Source of the DNA: a virus
Length of the DNA: 35,107 bases
IMG/VR virus record: IMGVR_UViG_3300047371_000482
Coordinates: 1 to 35,107 of that record
Strand: one strand, 5' to 3'
This document shows, in pieces, positions 6,939-13,197 of the stretch (the stretch's first letter is position 1; each line of letters begins with the position of its first letter). Position numbers and translations under genes: made by a program. Below the pieces are notes generated by a model that was not told the DNA's origin, searched no databases, and saw nothing but the letters and a program-made list of their open reading frames with translations.

Positions 6939-7378
6939 TTACTATTGCAGTGGATCCTGGAATGTCAGGTGGATATGCAATATGTAGCAACAACAATGTC
7001 TGCGTAGCTGAAAACTTTACCACTATGGCAGACTTTCTAGATGAGATTAGGCCCTACCTTGCAAATGAGACTGAACCCGTGCAGATGGTCCTGGAAGATG
7101 TTCCACCATTTGTGGGCAAGAATATCCCCTCATCAGCAGGTTTTAAACTAGGTAAGAATTGTGGTCAATTTGAGGGCCTGGCAATGGGCTTGCAAATACC
7201 CTGTCACTTGGTTGCCCCAAAAGTATGGCAGAAGGGGTTACCTAAGTTACAGAAGAGTACAGGTCCTCAACGGAAGAGGATCCTGAAGGAACACGCACTG
7301 AGGTTGTATCCAAAATTAAAGGTTAACCTTAAAACTGCCGATGCAATCTTAATTGCTCACTGGTTTTTTAACAAATGA
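6935..7378 (+). CDS. RuvC-like Holliday-junction resolvase
   Basis: 147 residues from the ATG at 6935, chosen because it overlaps the preceding stop as ATGA and begins directly with the first core strand; the longer frame from 6881 adds 18 implausible residues. The RNase H-fold acidic residues are in order: Asp7 (ITIAVDPGMSGG), Glu54 (MVLEDVPP) and Asp136 (TADAILIAHW). It would cut branched DNA formed during phage replication and recombination, or trim DNA before packaging. It stands in the early operon near SSB-like and exonuclease genes. The stop overlaps the next start by four bases. Confidence 0.85.
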   Translation: MITIAVDPGMSGGYAICSNNNVCVAENFTTMADFLDEIRPYLANETEPVQMVLEDVPPFVGKNIPSSAGFKLGKNCGQFEGLAMGLQIPCHLVAPKVWQKGLPKLQKSTGPQRKRILKEHALRLYPKLKVNLKTADAILIAHWFFNK

Positions 7379-7572
7379 GTGAATCCAAAATTAAAAAGGA
7401 ATTTAGCAATCTCATTACAAAACGAGAAAAATCTAATCCCCGTACACCAGGGGCACAACTTAGTGTGTGCCTACCTGCTGAACTAAAAAAACAATTAATG
7501 GTCCAGGCATATGCTGAAGGCTCATCCATGACAAAATTCGTAATAAACATACTAAACCAAAAACTAAAATAA
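7375..7572 (+). CDS. Third ribbon-helix-helix-like protein
   Basis: 65 residues. After a basic N-terminus comes the strand QLSVCLP, the helix AELKKQLMVQAYAEG, and SSMTKFVINILNQKL, matching the strand-helix-helix layout of RHH proteins such as Arc and ParG-type regulators. The start overlaps the resolvase stop (ATGA). It may be an autoregulator or a DNA-binding partner of the replication genes that follow. Confidence 0.6.
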   Translation: MSESKIKKEFSNLITKREKSNPRTPGAQLSVCLPAELKKQLMVQAYAEGSSMTKFVINILNQKLK

Positions 7573-7575
7573 ATT

Positions 7576-8178
7576 ATGGCTAAGTTCAAAATAAAGGAAA
7601 AAACAGGGGGATCCAACAGGTCCTGGAACCTGTCAGATCAAAATGCAGAAGCAGGGACATTCCCTGGTATACTCCTGGACATACTTGATAACGATGAAGT
7701 GCTTGTAAAAGACTTTAATAACCCTGGCGAAATGCTTGAGAGGGATGTTACCAGGTTCTTATTTGCATATACTAATGACGAAGGTGATACCTGCCTTTCT
7801 ATGACGGGTGAAATGACCCAGTCCTCTGATGAAAGAAGCAACCTGGTAAAACTGCTCACTGCTATCAGGGGAAAATTACCTCCTATTACTGACCCTGATT
7901 ACGATTATTGTGATGAAATAGGAAAGAAAGTAATGGTCACCATTAACACCCGTACTTCCAAATTAGGGAAAGAATACGGATATGTGCAGTCTGTTGCAAA
8001 AATTAGTAAGAAACTTGAGGACGATGTTCCCTCAATTACTACTGCAGTCCCTGGAGACAGAAGGTCACCTATTCCTGACTGGATAAGCGAGGAAGAGGAA
8101 GAACCTGCTCCCAAGAAAAAGGTTAAGAAGAGTGCCCCTAAGAAGAGTCAGGACGATGATGAAGAGGATCCATTCTGA
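7576..8178 (+). CDS. Single-stranded-DNA-binding-like protein with acidic tip
   Basis: 200 residues. The body (about 10-140) looks like a beta-rich fold with IGKKVMVTINTRTSKLGKEY (about 115-134), resembling phage proteins of the ssDNA-binding/replication accessory type. A lysine-rich stretch (PAPKKKVKKSAPKK) then leads into an acidic end finishing DDDEEDPF. In bacterial SSB the tip DDDIPF recruits polymerase, helicase and nuclease partners, so this tail supports an SSB role (inference). Its neighbours are a resolvase, an exonuclease and a primase. The start follows AAATAAATTATG, with no Shine-Dalgarno. The stop overlaps the exonuclease start by one base. Confidence 0.6.
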   Translation: MAKFKIKEKTGGSNRSWNLSDQNAEAGTFPGILLDILDNDEVLVKDFNNPGEMLERDVTRFLFAYTNDEGDTCLSMTGEMTQSSDERSNLVKLLTAIRGKLPPITDPDYDYCDEIGKKVMVTINTRTSKLGKEYGYVQSVAKISKKLEDDVPSITTAVPGDRRSPIPDWISEEEEEPAPKKKVKKSAPKKSQDDDEEDPF

Positions 8179-8933
8179 TGCCTCATTGTTATGATAAGGA
8201 GGGTAACCCTCATTTTGATCTAACCCCTGCTAAAGCCAAAAAGGCAGGACTCTATTTTTCTGTAACTGAAATTCAGAAAATAGAGTCTGCCCCAGGGCTT
8301 GAAATGTGGAAGCAAAATTCCATGATAGCAGAAGCATTTAATAACCCTGCTAAAATGGATGAGCCTTTAAAGGACTTTCAACGCAGGGTCAAAAATGCAA
8401 TCTACGGGGATGACTCTGCTAGTAATCTAGGGACCAGGATCCATGATGGAATTGAATCGGTATTGCTAGGTGAAAAAACCATCAAGCAAATACATATTGA
8501 CCTGGTTCCATTTGTAACCCCTGCCGTTAATTATTTTAACGAAAAAGGGTTTAAATTAGAGGAATGTGAAAAGGTTGTGGTCAACCAGGAAGAGGGGTAT
8601 GCAGGCACGGCAGATATTATCGCTTATACCAAAGGGGGCCAACCTTTCATATTGGACTGGAAAAGCACCAAGAAAATCCCGTCAACACCCTACCCTGGTC
8701 AACCTGAGCAGATCAGTGCCTATGCCTGTGCCCAGTGGGGGCAACAGGCACTAAATAACCATGAAGTGTGGGGTGCAAATGCTTACATAAGCACCACTGA
8801 GTTTGACGATGAAGGAATGGCAAAGTTCAGGGTTCATTCGTACAAACCTAGCAAACTGGAAGAGTGCTTTGAAACATTCAAGATAGTTAATGCTCTGTGG
8901 AGAATTAGGAATAAGTATGACCCTCGATCTTGA
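8178..8933 (+). CDS. PD-(D/E)XK exonuclease, RecB/Cas4-like
   Basis: 251 residues. The catalytic pattern of the RecB-type nuclease family is complete: His89 in GTRIHDGIES, Asp146 in YAGTADIIAY, Asp160-Trp-Lys162 in FILDWKST, and Gln178...Tyr182 in PEQISAYA. Such phage enzymes resect double-stranded ends to make single strands for recombination. Placement next to the SSB-like gene and the RuvC-like resolvase makes a recombination/replication set. No RecT/Beta-type annealing protein is recognised nearby. The SSB-like protein may fill that place, which is speculation. Confidence 0.82.
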   Translation: MPHCYDKEGNPHFDLTPAKAKKAGLYFSVTEIQKIESAPGLEMWKQNSMIAEAFNNPAKMDEPLKDFQRRVKNAIYGDDSASNLGTRIHDGIESVLLGEKTIKQIHIDLVPFVTPAVNYFNEKGFKLEECEKVVVNQEEGYAGTADIIAYTKGGQPFILDWKSTKKIPSTPYPGQPEQISAYACAQWGQQALNNHEVWGANAYISTTEFDDEGMAKFRVHSYKPSKLEECFETFKIVNALWRIRNKYDPRS

Positions 8934-8940
8934 GGAAACA

Positions 8941-9162
8941 ATGATTTTGGTCCAACTAGGGACCAGGTACAAAGTTCGCTACTGGAATGCCGTAATGGGT
9001 GAACAACCCGTAGGTCCAAGGTTAGCCAGGGGGGGCACTTTCCCTACCCTGGCAACCTGGGCCAAAACTAAAATGGAAGGAGAGGAATTATGTCAAAGGT
9101 GGAAAATGTGGTTGATGGCAAGACCGAAGAGGAAAATGCCGAAAAGGAAAGTATACTCATAG
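8941..9162 (+). CDS. Small basic hypothetical protein
   Basis: 73 residues from the ATG at 8941, preferred over the upstream ATG at 8917 because GAGGA lies five bases before it. Early part: MILVQLGTRYKVRYWNAVMG. Late part is basic (RPKRKMPKRKVYS). The last 73 bases overlap the next gene in another frame. The overlap is large for this genome, so the C-terminus may be constrained by the neighbour. No domain recognised. It fills an otherwise empty 156-base gap, which favours a real gene. Confidence 0.45.
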   Translation: MILVQLGTRYKVRYWNAVMGEQPVGPRLARGGTFPTLATWAKTKMEGEELCQRWKMWLMARPKRKMPKRKVYS

Positions 9163-9401
9163 AGTCTGCTAAATTCCGTGATGAATGCATGGTGCGTTTC
9201 ATGGAAAAGGCCAGGGTAAAATATGACAAGGGTCAGAAGGAACATGGGGGTTTATTACCCCTCGATGTAAGAATGAATGACCTGGAAGATGAGGTGATTG
9301 ACCAGTGGTTTTACCTGCAGGCAATTAAATCCAAGATAAACAATTTGTGCCCTGAAAAGGAGGTTGAATTTTATGGCAAGCGAAAGTCAGCAGACTCTTA
9401 A
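9090..9401 (+). CDS. MazG-like nucleotide pyrophosphohydrolase-like protein
   Basis: 103 residues. The helical stretch FMEKARVKYDKGQKEHGG, then MNDLEDEVIDQWFYLQAIK, resembles the E-x-x-D-containing helices of the all-alpha NTP pyrophosphohydrolase (MazG/dUTPase) group found in many phages, where they adjust nucleotide or alarmone pools. The first 25 residues are polar and poorly ordered. A strong Shine-Dalgarno (AAGGAGAGG) precedes the ATG, one of few in this genome. The call is by pattern only. Confidence 0.5.
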   Translation: MSKVENVVDGKTEEENAEKESILIESAKFRDECMVRFMEKARVKYDKGQKEHGGLLPLDVRMNDLEDEVIDQWFYLQAIKSKINNLCPEKEVEFYGKRKSADS

Positions 9402-9606
9402 ATTAGATACCCAGGCAACCCTGGAATTAGGTGGGCATTGTGAAATTGCTAAGTCTGAAAATCAGATAAAGTGTGAGCAATTGGCCGAAGCAATTTACAG
9501 ACTCCAGTCCTGGCATAGGGCCAGGATGGAATCTGACGGGTCTAAACGAATAGCCCTGGAAAAAACAATAGAAGAATTAAATGAAATTCTCAGACACTTC
9601 AGTTGA
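9373..9606 (+). CDS. Hypothetical helical protein
   Basis: 77 residues from the ATG at 9373, preferred to a TTG at 9364 because AAAAGGAGG ends nine bases before the ATG and directly abuts the TTG. The sequence is mostly helical, with a possible coiled-coil in the C-terminal half (SKRIALEKTIEELNEILRHF). It overlaps both neighbours. No family recognised. Confidence 0.55.
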   Translation: MASESQQTLKLDTQATLELGGHCEIAKSENQIKCEQLAEAIYRLQSWHRARMESDGSKRIALEKTIEELNEILRHFS

Positions 9607-10564
9607 AGAAGCAACCTGCTTGGCCCTGGCAAAACTTTGGGATGACCCAACGCAAAATAACTTCGACTGCCCCTGGGATTGGAAGGAACAACAATTAAAA
9701 GAAAGTGATATGGCTAAATTAAATAAAGGGTCCAGTCCCCATGACAAACTGGCAAAACTATTAGATAACATGGAACGGGAAGGTTTCGGTTATCATGTGT
9801 CGATAGTAAAAACGGCAGGCATTTTAAACTCCTGTAATGTGCCCCCTGAAAGGGCAATTGATATGATGCATAAAGCATCTGAGAAGGTTACCAGGAGGGA
9901 ACTAGAACCAGGGGAGATTGAACGGGCAGTGAATTACACCTACCAGTCTTCAGGGGAACCCTCCAGGTATGTAAAACCTAAGAGAAAAGTATCTGCTGAA
10001 TTAATAAATGAATTTGGATGCAGGGGTGACATTGATGACCTTCGTTCCCGTTCCGATTCAATTCCTGATCAGGATAGGATCCTGGCAGAACTTTATAAGT
10101 CCGATACTTTGTTACATTTATGCAGGGAAGTGTTCAATGGAAGAGATGTTAAGCCCAGGGCAGACTGGGTTAATGATGGATTAGACCCATACCAATATAT
10201 CTGTCCAAACCCCCTAAAGGGTTTGGACAGAGGAAGGTGCCTGGACAACATTTTATCCAGGAAGTTTGTGGTGTTTGAATCTGATCACCCCAACATTGCA
10301 GGCAACTGGGATATTCAGGCAGGGTTAATTGATCGGTTAGCCAAGGATATGCCTTTAAGAATGATTGTGTGGTCAGGGAACAAGTCCCTCCATGCCTGGT
10401 TCCAGGTGGAAGGACGGGAGGAAAGAAAGGTGTATAAATTCCTCAACCTGGCAACCATGTTGGGAGCAGACTCAGCATCATTAAGGCCCAGTCAATTGGT
10501 CCGTATGCCCTGGGGGAAAAGAACAGATAATAACAAAGTACAAAAGGTAATATATTATGGATGA
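9581..10564 (+). CDS. Archaeo-eukaryotic-type primase (PrimPol-like)
   Basis: 327 residues. The N-terminal part (about 45-130) is helical. The catalytic core (about 225-327) has FVVFESD (Glu233, Asp235) as the first metal motif, SGNKSLHAWF (265-274) as the family's nucleotide-binding motif, and LGADSASLRPSQLVRMPWGK (294-313), with Asp297 and the arginines of the third motif. This is typical of phage AEP primases that prime replication beside a RepA/DnaB-like helicase, as here. A perfect 12-bp hairpin lies inside the gene at 10201-10230, just before the core. The start is 26 bases inside the previous gene; a shorter start at residue 44 is possible. The end overlaps the helicase start. Confidence 0.85.
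   Translation: MKFSDTSVEEATCLALAKLWDDPTQNNFDCPWDWKEQQLKESDMAKLNKGSSPHDKLAKLLDNMEREGFGYHVSIVKTAGILNSCNVPPERAIDMMHKASEKVTRRELEPGEIERAVNYTYQSSGEPSRYVKPKRKVSAELINEFGCRGDIDDLRSRSDSIPDQDRILAELYKSDTLLHLCREVFNGRDVKPRADWVNDGLDPYQYICPNPLKGLDRGRCLDNILSRKFVVFESDHPNIAGNWDIQAGLIDRLAKDMPLRMIVWSGNKSLHAWFQVEGREERKVYKFLNLATMLGADSASLRPSQLVRMPWGKRTDNNKVQKVIYYG
10201..10230 (+). repeat. Perfect 12-bp hairpin inside the primase gene
   Basis: CTGTCCAAACCC and GGGTTTGGACAG flank a six-base loop CCTAAA. The arms encode residues around NPLKGLDRG, between the N-terminal region and the catalytic core. Such symmetry in coding sequence is unlikely by chance and could be a pausing, processing or single-strand initiation site. 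Confidence 0.75.
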
Positions 10565-11453
10565 CTCAATAAATTTCGTGAAGGACCTGGTGGAACAAAC
10601 TAAAGGCCAGGGACCCATTATTAATAGACAGGAAAAAACCTGGAAGGACCCTAACCTGGATCCATCAGAGACAGAAGGGTTACCCCCTATTGTTCCTGGT
10701 TCAGAATTTCCACCCCAATATGAATTGGTTAAACGGAAACCCCTGGTGGAAAATCTATTCAGGGTTGGTGATAATGTTCTGCTAACTGCCCCCAGTAAGA
10801 TGGGAAAAAGTTGGTTCTATTCTACCCTGGCAACATCCCTGGCATCAGGGGAAAAATTTTTGGGCCTGGAAGTTGCAAAGAGCAGGGTTCTCATGCTTGA
10901 CCTGGAACTTCACAAGGACGATGCACAAGACAGGTTGTGGAGCATTGCCCTGGCACAGGGTTTAAAGCAGGTGCCTGAAGACTTATACCTATGGTCCCTG
11001 CGTTCCTGTGTCTACGACATGGAAACACTGATAGAAGTGTTGCAGGCCAGGTTGGCAGACTTACCTCCAATGGATGCAATATTTATAGACCCAATCTATA
11101 TGTTAGAAGGGGGTGGAGAATTTGACGAAAACTCTAACTCTGCAGTCACTGCCATGCTTCGTGAACTGCAGGGGATAACTAAACAAACTGGATCTGCGTT
11201 ATTACTTTCCCATCATTACCGAAAGGGTAACATGGGACGGGAAAACCATATTGACAGGTCATCAGGGGCAGGTGCTTTTTCAAGGTTCCCTGACTCCCTG
11301 CTGACCCTGTCTCACCATAATGAACCTTACCATGCAATCATGGAGGTAACAGGCAGATCAATGCCCCAGGTGAAGGCCCGTTCAGTCAAAATGATTCCCC
11401 CGTTAATAACAGGCAGTCAATTGCCAGTGGAATTTAAACGATACACCACATGA
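10557..11453 (+). CDS. RepA-like replicative helicase (RecA-fold ATPase)
   Basis: 298 residues. Walker A is TAPSKMGKSWF (around 77-87), followed by RVLMLDLELHKDD with the catalytic-glutamate-type strand (about 110-122), Walker B DAIFIDPIY (about 173-181), and a sensor-like SALLLSHHYRKGN (213-225). The order matches hexameric RepA/DnaB-superfamily helicases of plasmids and phages. It follows the AEP primase with an eight-base overlap, giving a primase-helicase pair. With no phage DNA polymerase in sight, replication should use the host polymerase (inference). Confidence 0.83.
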   Translation: MDDSINFVKDLVEQTKGQGPIINRQEKTWKDPNLDPSETEGLPPIVPGSEFPPQYELVKRKPLVENLFRVGDNVLLTAPSKMGKSWFYSTLATSLASGEKFLGLEVAKSRVLMLDLELHKDDAQDRLWSIALAQGLKQVPEDLYLWSLRSCVYDMETLIEVLQARLADLPPMDAIFIDPIYMLEGGGEFDENSNSAVTAMLRELQGITKQTGSALLLSHHYRKGNMGRENHIDRSSGAGAFSRFPDSLLTLSHHNEPYHAIMEVTGRSMPQVKARSVKMIPPLITGSQLPVEFKRYTT

Positions 11454-11680
11454 AAAAGAAGCAAAACCACATGACCACTGGTTTAGACAGGCAACACCTG
11501 ACTAATATTAGACTCAGGGAAATGGTGATAAAGAAGCAACCTATGGAAACATATTCGTATCAGGCAATTGCAGACTTTTGCTCATTAACTAAAGAACGGG
11601 TCAGGCAGATTGAAAACCAGGCATTAAAAAAATTAAGACAACAGGAGAACACTCAGCTATGGAAGGAATTAAGTTATTAA
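11450..11680 (+). CDS. Second orphan sigma-70 region-4-like mini-protein
   Basis: 76 residues. SYQAIADFCSLTKERVRQIE followed by NQALKKLRQ is a very clear sigma-70 region-4 HTH, with the diagnostic RVRQIE. No region 2 is present. The core IADFC is shared with the mini-protein at 1728-1991, so the two are probably paralogues, one in the early and one in the late module. The start overlaps the helicase stop (ATGA). A plausible role is redirecting host RNA polymerase at phage promoters or blocking host sigma contact with -35 boxes. This is inferred. Confidence 0.7.
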   Translation: MKKKQNHMTTGLDRQHLTNIRLREMVIKKQPMETYSYQAIADFCSLTKERVRQIENQALKKLRQQENTQLWKELSY

Positions 11681-11844
11681 GTAGGGGGCAGGTTGCAGAC
11701 TTATTAGGAGTCTGCACCAGGACCCTCAGAAGATGGGAACAGGTTGGCAGATTACCCTGCGTAAAAATTGGCAGGTCAATTCGCTACAGGTCATTGGATG
11801 TTAAAAAACTAGTTAATGAAATGCATTATTTAAAAAGATTATGA
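11659..11844 (+). CDS. Excisionase-like HTH protein
   Basis: 61 residues. LSRGQVADLLGVCTRTLRRW, then EQVGRLPCVKIGRSIRYRSLD, is the MerR/excisionase-type winged HTH in which the wing carries the IRYR pattern. Such proteins bend DNA to favour excision by a tyrosine integrase, and an integrase is encoded 1.3 kb away on the other strand. It could instead be a general regulator. The start lies within the end of the sigma-like gene. Confidence 0.75.
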   Translation: MEGIKLLSRGQVADLLGVCTRTLRRWEQVGRLPCVKIGRSIRYRSLDVKKLVNEMHYLKRL

Positions 11845-12062
11845 CAATAGAAATTATAAAAGAAAAAACTACCCTGAAAGCACTGCAGAAAAAAGTAGGA
11901 GGGTATATTCAATTAGTCCCCTTAGCTAATGGTCAGCAACTTATCGTTGACGAGGATGCTCAGTTAAAAGGTAAAATGACAAATGCTGAAGCGAGTCGAG
12001 TAGCAGGTACCATTATTGCAGGCCCTGCCGTTATCCTTGAATCAATAGATTGCCTGGACTAA
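11841..12062 (+). CDS. DUF3846-like small phage protein
   Basis: 73 residues. The core KVGGYIQLVPLANGQQLIVD, then a short KGKMTNAEASRVAG segment and GPAVIL, resembles the DUF3846 phage family (GGxIExVxLxxGxxLVVDE pattern), whose role is unknown. It overlaps both neighbours by 1-4 bases. Confidence 0.55.
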   Translation: MTIEIIKEKTTLKALQKKVGGYIQLVPLANGQQLIVDEDAQLKGKMTNAEASRVAGTIIAGPAVILESIDCLD

Positions 12063-12268
12063 TGGAAACCTACTACGACTGCCTGGACAAGGCACATGAC
12101 TGCCCTATGGAACCTGAACCTGGATTAGATAAGGACCAGCAATGTGACAAGGATATTGAAACCCTTCAAAGCATCCTGGATGAAATGAAGGGCAGGTATG
12201 GTTGGAAGGAAACCAAGCAGACATTTGACAGGGTAATTGATTGCCTGGTTCACAATGGTTATGAGTGA
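12062..12268 (+). CDS. Hypothetical acidic protein
   Basis: 68 residues from the ATG at 12062, which shares one base with the preceding TAA (TAATG); a TTG at 12050 is less likely. Four cysteines occur early (YDCLDKAHDCP, QQCDKD) and one late, but no clear metal-site spacing. No family recognised. Confidence 0.5.
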   Translation: METYYDCLDKAHDCPMEPEPGLDKDQQCDKDIETLQSILDEMKGRYGWKETKQTFDRVIDCLVHNGYE

Positions 12269-12410
12269 GTTTTTAGGTTTTAAAAGTTATCCCCTGCCCT
12301 ACTTCTGTCCTCATTGTGAAGAAACATATGAGGAAGACGATAAGGTTTACCATGAGCATTGCGAAGAAGATGAGCAAAGTATTATTACAGAAGATAGAAA
12401 AACAAATTAA
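12261..12410 (+). CDS. 49-residue zinc-finger-like micro-protein
   Basis: The frame opens MSEFLGFKSYPLPYFCPHCE, followed by an acidic stretch and YHEHCEEDE. The Cys-x2-Cys pair and the later His-x-His-Cys cluster could bind one zinc ion. The start overlaps the previous stop by eight bases and the 3' part overlaps the next gene in another frame. It was too short for routine ORF listing. A nucleic-acid or protein-binding zinc micro-protein is possible; the evidence is the ligand pattern and coupling. Confidence 0.5.
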   Translation: MSEFLGFKSYPLPYFCPHCEETYEEDDKVYHEHCEEDEQSIITEDRKTN

Positions 12411-12822
12411 GGAAGACCCAATTCTTTTGGAGTTGTATGAATTGGAAAAAGAAAGAATGGGAATGTATTGGGATAAAAAAAACTTTCTTTCTTTTATACT
12501 TGGATCCTCTATATCCTCCTTAATGCATCATCCAATTTTAATGTATATGCACAGGAAACTTTTACCTAATTCTCAGCATATAGGTAACTTTGGTTTCCTG
12601 GTAGCAGTGAAAAATAAAAAGGGTAAATATGTTAGTAAAGAAATTGGTAAAACCGATAAGGAATTATTAAAAATCTGTAGAATATGGGGGAAAATTAGCA
12701 ATTACCCAAAAACTGAAAAGGAAATGCATGAGCGTAGAATTGAAGAGTCAAAAAGGAAAATTGCTGACCTTGAATGGGCAGACAAAAAAACCCTGATCAG
12801 GAAAGGGACTGACCAGGGCTAA
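12352..12822 (+). CDS. Hypothetical basic protein, atypical composition
   Basis: About 156 residues from the ATG at 12352 (MSIAKKMSKV); 12328 and 12370 are other possible starts and the choice is uncertain. It is lysine-rich and mostly helical, with a short hydrophobic stretch (FLSFILGSSISSLM). No family recognised. It has only two CCWGG words, unlike upstream genes, and is visibly more A/T-rich, suggesting later arrival. The last codons double as a terminator hairpin for the opposite strand (12784-12818). Confidence 0.55.
   Translation: MSIAKKMSKVLLQKIEKQIKEDPILLELYELEKERMGMYWDKKNFLSFILGSSISSLMHHPILMYMHRKLLPNSQHIGNFGFLVAVKNKKGKYVSKEIGKTDKELLKICRIWGKISNYPKTEKEMHERRIEESKRKIADLEWADKKTLIRKGTDQG
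12784..12818 (-). terminator. Rho-independent terminator of the integrase operon, inside an opposing gene
   Basis: On the minus strand CCCTGGTCAG and CTGATCAGGG pair as a 10-bp stem (one G-U wobble), closed by an eight-base loop and followed by seven T residues (12790-12784). It lies about 70 bases beyond the stop at 12886, within the last codons of the rightward gene ending at 12822. Confidence 0.7.
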
Positions 12823-12825
12823 AGA

Positions 12826-12847
12826 TTATAATATGGCTTTATTATAA
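12826..12847. repeat. A/T-rich hairpin between convergent genes
   Basis: TTATAATA-TGGCTT-TATTATAA, perfect 8-bp arms. It is weak because it is all A/T. It may assist termination of the early operon. Confidence 0.4.
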
Positions 12848-12885
12848 GCTGTTATTTTACCATGTTCTATTTGGTTCGCATAGGT

Positions 12886-13197
12886 TTAATGAAAATTACT
12901 AAATGGTTCACCCCCTGCATATGAAACCCATGCACTACGGGCATCAGTGTTAACCATATGCAGTATACCTTTTTTTGTATTGGGAAGATTTATTTCCTGA
13001 ATCATTGATTCATCAAACTTCAGTGGTTTATCAGGACAAGGGGAATCCCCATGTCTTTCTTTCCAATCTTCAATCATCCATTTGTTATTTTCTTTGATGA
13101 ATTTTGTAACAAGTTTTTTTGCATCAGTTTTACTGCCAGTAAAGTGGCACAATCTATCGTCACAATGTCCATATACTTTTACCAGGTATAATTTCAT
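12886..13197 (-). CDS. Hypothetical protein coupled to the integrase
   Basis: 103 residues from the ATG at 13197, which shares a base with the integrase stop (TAATG) and is preceded by AAAGGAAAG as Shine-Dalgarno; the longer frame from 13230 lies in the integrase C-terminus. Start MKLYLVKVYGHCDDRLCHFT, then a segment resembling phage proteins of the KxLxxKFIKEN type. It is compact and of mixed charge, with no membrane segment. Tight coupling implies co-expression with integration. It has lower C/G-word bias than the integrase. No family recognised. Confidence 0.6.
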   Translation of the reverse strand: MKLYLVKVYGHCDDRLCHFTGSKTDAKKLVTKFIKENNKWMIEDWKERHGDSPCPDKPLKFDESMIQEINLPNTKKGILHMVNTDARSAWVSYAGGEPFSNFH

